Source: Endothia cerciana (lineage: Eukaryota > Ascomycota > Sordariomycetes > Diaporthales > Cryphonectriaceae). Taken from it: a stretch of DNA of 64,000 bases. Location of the stretch: NCBI GenBank assembly GCA_026119935.1, contig JALRMH010000002.1:744001-808000 (forward strand), written 5' to 3'. The notes under the pieces were generated by a model that was not told the DNA's origin, searched no databases, and saw only the letters and a program-made list of their open reading frames with translations. Position numbers and translations under genes: made by a program. Shown in pieces: positions 58,988 through 64,000 of this stretch; position 1 is the first letter of the stretch; every line of letters starts with the position of its first letter.

Positions 58988-59810
58988 GAAGCGCTTGCTT
59001 TGATATATACATATATTGGGGGGGGGGGGGAGGGGGTTTGTTTTGTTTTTTGAATCCCTCTGTGGTGTTCTGTACATAAATCCCTATACAACGGGTCCTT
59101 GGGTCGAGGGTCGTTCGGCGTTGGGCGGAATACAGGAGACGTGATCCTCCACAAAGGGCGCGGTCTCTCGTCGGGCAGGATTTGTGAGACGTTCTCAGAG
59201 TTCATTTAATATCATGGGGCAAGGCGCCGTCAAGCATGCTATATCCTGACTCTCATCCCACTTGCCTTCGTAGGACGGTGAGTATCAGGCAGTTCGGGGG
59301 AGCGTCCCCCCAACCCGCGAACACTGCACGTTGCATGCAAACTTGGCAAACTGACCATCGGCTTGAGCTAGCTCATAACATACTTAATTACTGGTGACAC
59401 CGCCTAGTAGTATCATATCAAATCACGACATGACCTCTACTAACATAGGTCCTATCCATAACGCCGCACTCGTCATGATGTAGAGCCTCCTCGGCGTAGT
59501 GATACATTTCCCCAGACCCCCAACCCGTCGTAACAAAGAAATCCGGGATATCACTAGGTACCTCAAAGGAAACATACCATGCTCCCTGCTCCTCATCTTG
59601 CAAGGAGAAATACAAGAAGGCCGGGTCCCTCACAGACAGAACTCGTGTATGCGCCATCTCAGGTACTTGAGGTACGGCCAAGGGAACCACGGAAAATTCG
59701 GAAATGACAAAAGCAAACAACCCCCCAGAGGAAAGCTGGGGTAAAAATCTTGTTGTTCCAGGAAAAAGGACCAATGCGGCATTGAGGGCTGATATCCGGT
59801 AGCTCCTTGC
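58988..59810. other. Intergenic between convergent NPP and Uls1 genes
   Basis: 823 bp with a 13-nt G tract at 59018-59030 just after the NPP stop codon. A 118-codon minus-strand frame (59418-59774) is listed separately as doubtful; otherwise nothing is seen. Confidence 0.5.
59418..59774 (-). CDS. Doubtful small open frame downstream of uls1
   Basis: 118 codons on the minus strand, 36 bp past the uls1 stop. The second half (FLYFSLQDEEQGAWYVSFEV, then DIPDFFVTTGWGSGEMY) reads more like protein than chance frames do, but no family is recognised, there is no promoter space, and it may be 3' UTR. Low confidence. Confidence 0.2.
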   Translation of the reverse strand: MVLFPGTTRFLPQLSSGGLFAFVISEFSVVPLAVPQVPEMAHTRVLSVRDPAFLYFSLQDEEQGAWYVSFEVPSDIPDFFVTTGWGSGEMYHYAEEALHHDECGVMDRTYVSRGHVVI

Positions 59811-62800
59811 TTAATCTCCACCGTTGAAAAGATACTGAAGGTCCTGAAGCGACAGTCTGCCCAATTGCTTGGATTCGCCCTCGTCGAGAGCAGCATCGAC
59901 AAGCTGTCGCTTTCGCTCCTGGATATCGATGATCCGATCCTCGACCGTGTCCTTGACAAGGATACGATGCACCTGAACCGGCTTCTGCTGTCCGATTCGG
60001 TGTGCGCGGTCGACCGCCTGGTTCTCCACAAAGAAGTTGAAGAAGGGATCTTTTGCACATCAGAGTTAGCATGAATATTTAATCCATCCGTGTTGTGATG
60101 GGAAGGGTTGGTCTCCAGAACAAGGCGAACTGTGTTCCATGGATAGGGAACTTGAACTTTTCAACTTTCGTCTCAAGTTGAGATAGTAGAGGAGGACCAA
60201 GCCGGTGCGAGAGGAGAGATGCATGCTGAAGATGAAAGATCAATCTAAGGGGACAGAAATTGTAGGACCTACCCATGATAATGACGTTGTTGGCGGCAGT
60301 GAGATTAAGACCGGCATTGCCAGCCTTCAGAGACACCAACATGACCTTTGTGCGAGAACCTGAATCCTGGAAGTCCTGGATTGCGGTGTCTCGCTGTGTG
60401 CGCGACATGCCTCCATCATATCGGCAATACTTGATGCCGAGGTGGTGTCTGATCGGGATCTCGAGCAGATCCAACAAGAAGGTGAACTGCGAGAAGACGA
60501 TGGTCTTGTCTCCGCTCTCCTGGATGCCCTGAAGAATTTCGCAGCACTTCGCTACCTTTGTCGATGGCAGCCAGTTCTTCTTGAGGTACTTCATGTATCG
60601 TCTGTACTCGGTCTTGTTCTTCTTCGCTTCAATACGAAGGGTCTTAAGCATGTGGGGCTTGACCTCCTCCTTCTTCGCCTTGCCCTTGCCCTTCTTGTCG
60701 CGCTTCTTGGCTTTGGGCTGCTTGTTCTTGATCTTCCTAGACGCAGAAGCCGAAGGCTGGAGGATGGACAGATCATTGTCTGAGTTCTTAACACCAGACA
60801 TTGCTTCCTCCTCGTCATCGACAATGAAGTCCTTGAGGTTCCCGTTCTGGTCGATCTCGTCTGAAGGTCCAGCATCGTCCAAGTCCGAGTCAAGTTCCGG
60901 ATCGGATGAGTCGTCGTCCTCAGCTTCGCTGGCCTCTGAAGCTGTTTCAATGTCGGCTTCATCAACATCACTGGCCTCAGGCATGTGGACAGCCTTGAAG
61001 GCTGTCAGATTGATGACTTGTTTGGGGTTGATCGGACCCCGACCTGTTTAATAGCAAGTCAGCCGAAAGATCGCCATGTGGACCAGACTCCGCGAAGAAG
61101 AGAACAGCACATGTACGCGCCAAGACAGGACTCGCGGGGGTGGGGTAGACCAGTGACACAGGTCGAAGGGCATAGATACATGGGTGGAAGCCACTTACAC
61201 TCAGGACACTTCAGGTTATTGCCTTCCTCTCCAGCTCGAAGATTATTCTCAGCAGCGCCTGCGACGAGCGTTGCAAAACATTCTCCACAGCTGTTATGAC
61301 CACACGGAAGAACAATAGTCGGATCGATCACTGCGTCTAAACAAATTGGACAGTTGAAGCCTTCTTCGTTCGCTGCTTTGAGACGAGAGACCACTTCTGG
61401 GGACAGCATCTTCGCTAGGGTGTTCATGTCCTCTTCATTGACCTCACTGCTGCCGACGTACTCAACGTCCAAGTTGAGGTGGGGATGACAACAAGCCTGA
61501 CGCAAGCGAAGGAGCAAGACCAGGACGTTCGAATAGTTCTTGCCCACAGTTCCGGCGCGCAGGTACTTATTGAACGTGATCTTGGTCCTCGCCTCCAGGT
61601 TGGCGTAGAAGTTCCGCTCGTCCTCGTCGAAAACGACGTGCACGGCTTCTTCCGTCTTTGGCGGCAGGTTGAGAAGGGGCTTGCCGTCAAGAGTGGACGA
61701 CTTCATCCTGCGAAGCATGATGGCTTTCAGAAGGACCCGGAGGGCCTTCATGGCTTTGTTCCTCGTATACTCCCCAGAAGCACGAGCTCGGCTGGACTTT
61801 GAAGACAAGCTACCGAACATCCTGGTGAACTCCTTCTGGTTATGATATGGAGCAATCCTCAGGAACCGGATCAAGGAATACAATTCGTGGATTCCGTTCA
61901 TCATGGGCGTTCCCGTCAAACACCAACGATGAGTTGCAGTCAGTCGCGACGCTCCCTTTGCCTGGTATGTGTTGACGTTCTTGATGCACTGGGCCTCATC
62001 CAGGATGACACGGTAGAACTTGGACTTCGGGTGCACCAATGGACAACTCTTCGCCAGGTCAGCGTCGCTGGCAGGGTCAACACCAGGGTGATGCTCGAGC
62101 CACTTCTGATATCGCTTCTCCTCGAAGCCCAGCTTTCCGTAAGACGTCAAGACCACGTCGTATCTGCGTAGTTCGTCGTATGTGGCATTCCTTCCGTGCA
62201 GCAGTATGACGCTCAGCTGGTGTGCGGATTTGACCTTCTTCTTAATCTCCGTTTCCCACTGCTTGATCAAAGCAATAGGCCCGACGATGAGGTTTGTCTT
62301 GACTCTATCAGACGACTGCCGACTCATCATCAAAGCCAGGGTTGAGATTGTCTTTCCAAGACCCATATCATCAGCGAGAATTCCGCCCTTGTTCTTGCCT
62401 CCTTCGCTGTCCGTCATCCACTTCAGCGCGAGCTGCTGGTGAGGGTACAGAGGATACCTGAGGGCTTCAGGGGTACCGACGCGGTCCTCTTCTGGAATGT
62501 CCTCGTCAGGCCGGATGTTCGCCAGGAGGTCCCGAATCTCTCCTTCCGTCTTCCGAGGATCGTCTTGCAGGTCTTCGTAAAAGCTTCTAAGGCGGTCGTT
62601 GAGCGGCCTGCCCAAGGCATCGAGGCCTCTGGCCCAGTCGATGTTGTTGGTCAGCTCTATCGCGGCGAGGGTTTCACTACTGGTAGACTGGAGTGTAGCA
62701 TTTGGTGGATTGTAAATGCCCATGCTTTGCAGAGGACCATACGTGCCCGAATTCAGCATTCCTGGTCGATAGACAGGAGGTGCAGTGAAGGGGCTAGGTC

Positions 62801-63986
62801 CAAGGTAAGATCCTGGGAGGGCACTGGTGGGGCCAAACCCGGGCAGGTCAGAGAAACTCGGGCCGCCGAAGGGCTCATAGCCTTGCTGGCGGGCAATAGC
62901 TGCTCGCCGCGCCAACTCTGCTGCTGGTACGTTGGGAACATGTGATGGGAATCGGGGGGCCGAAGGGAAAAGGGCCGAAGGCCCTTGGGCCGGCGATGGG
63001 TTGTTCCATTGGGGGAAGGGCGTATCTGATGGAAAGGGGCCAGTGATATTGTTGAACGACTGAGGAAGACTAAGGGTATCCTCATTGAAGGCAAAGTCGA
63101 AATTGTTGTCCTCGTCGCCGTCGTCGAGGTCGAACGAGCCAGGCATGCGATACTGCGAGGGTCGGGCACTCGAGGGACCAGCACTACCGCAGCCTTGTGA
63201 AGAAGCAGGACCCGAGGGGCTACCTCGATACTGAGCTGGATGATCCAAGATCCTGTCGAATGCGGAAGGTCCATGGTTGTGAGGAGCGCTCGGAGCGGGG
63301 CTGAGTGAGGCTCCCTGCCACCGGTGTTCCAGGCTCCTTGCGATCTTCTCGTCTTCCTTCTGCTGTTCGTGACGGGCAAAGAGCGCACGTTGCTTTTTGA
63401 TCACCTCCTTGAAGTCCTCATCATCGCCGGTCAGGTCTATGAGAGAATCGTCATCGGGGACGAAAAGGTCATCGTTGGCGGAGGGGGTAGTGATGCCCGT
63501 CTGTGCGGGGCTCGGGGTCGTCTTGTAGGACTTGACCTGATAACCGGTGCTATCGTCATCATCGAAGTTTGCAGGATGGGGGCGCTTCTGCCGACCGATG
63601 CCCGCGGCTGACGCGCCAGATGTTGATGCACTCGCAGGCGTGGAAAGACCACTGGCACCGGCGTAGCCGTCTCGAGGGTTCCAGGGATGGGCGAAGGGCG
63701 TCGAGCCCGAGGTCTTGTTGCTGTTGTTGTTGTTGTTGGGGTCTGAGCGTGTGTTAGCAGTCGACGACGAGCAGCGAAACGAGACGGGTGCCTGGTGGGT
63801 ACCTTGTGCCTCCATCGCCTTGATCCGTCGGCGGAGGGTCGAGATGACCTCTTTTGTCTCGCCAATCTCTGTCTGGATGTTGTCGACGTGTTGGGGGTTG
63901 TCCTCGAGCGAGCTTAGGATGGTCTGCTGGATGGCGAGCTCATCCTTCAGGTCCAGGATGTCGGTGACGTGGGAGAAGTCGTCCAT
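59811..63986 (-). CDS. uls1: Uls1-like SNF2-family ATPase with RING finger (SUMO-targeted ubiquitin ligase type)
   Basis: Four exons (63803-63986, 61199-63742, 60273-61043, 59811-60049) give 1245 residues. Introns 2 and 3 (155 and 223 nt) contain stops; intron 1 (60 nt, GTACCC..TGCTAAC..CAG) is a multiple of three without a stop, so retention would add 20 residues. A SUMO-interacting motif SLIDLTGDDE lies near residue 165 of the spliced form. The SNF2 core shows DDMGLGKT (Walker A, ~520), LDEAQ (~645), then the C3HC4 RING (CPICLDAV..CGHNSC..CPEC, ~860-910), an acidic insert, then the helicase C half (TIVFSQFTFLLDLLEIP, SLKAGNAGLNLTAANNVIIM, AVDRAHRIGQ). RING inside SNF2 is the Rad5/Uls1 layout; no HIRAN domain is seen, favouring Uls1 over Rad5. 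Uls1 clears poly-SUMO conjugates from chromatin. Confidence 0.9.
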
Positions 63987-64000
63987 GGCGAGGGTGCTGG

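Overview
The window is nuclear DNA of a filamentous ascomycete, most likely a Sordariomycete. The evidence is short spliceosomal introns (mostly 55-200 nt) with GT..AG ends and CTRAC-type branch points, strongly GC-biased third codon positions in the housekeeping genes, and fungus-specific families: a HET-domain protein, an AreA GATA-like-domain protein, a UstYa-like relic, a DUF6594 fragment and a Cti6-type PHD protein. All intron coordinates are hand-placed from splice signals and reading-frame continuity.

Layout. 1-6.3 kb is a dense housekeeping block: the 3' end of vps34, then etr1 (minus) and mtg1 (plus) head to head, both mitochondrial, then a MYND zinc-finger gene. 6.3-9.1 kb is gene-poor and holds one small secreted six-cysteine protein. 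9.1-23.3 kb has cti6 (minus), a conserved gene of unknown function with a zinc-finger-like motif, and a 1606-residue largely disordered protein with repeated short basic motifs. 25.7-27.6 kb is a five-exon SDR polyol dehydrogenase whose introns are full of simple repeats. 27.6-36.4 kb is an 8.8 kb stretch without a convincing gene; part of it is dense in GTAC and TACCATAG words. At 36.4 kb lies a GATA-like-domain gene. 38.3-46.5 kb looks accessory: a decayed UstYa-like gene, an intact HET gene and an AT-rich hairpin-bearing patch. 47-49.6 kb has two lineage-type genes of unknown function.

50.0-53.9 kb is a divergent leucine-degradation pair: mccB (methylcrotonyl-CoA carboxylase beta) and ivdA (isovaleryl-CoA dehydrogenase). 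They catalyse consecutive steps in mitochondria and share a 456-bp promoter. 54.3-55.9 kb holds two back-to-back broken genes: a minus-strand coiled-coil gene with a one-base frameshift, and a plus-strand DUF6594 remnant broken at a 14-nt C tract. The window ends with a membrane-anchored nucleotide pyrophosphatase/phosphodiesterase and a large Uls1-like SNF2/RING protein carrying a SUMO-interacting motif.

I found no tRNA, rRNA, CRISPR or intact transposon. The features most worth a second look are the C/G homopolymer tracts of 11-15 nt scattered through non-coding DNA (one in a broken gene), the decayed UstYa gene beside the HET gene, the isolated secreted cysteine-rich protein and the repeat-bearing disordered protein.
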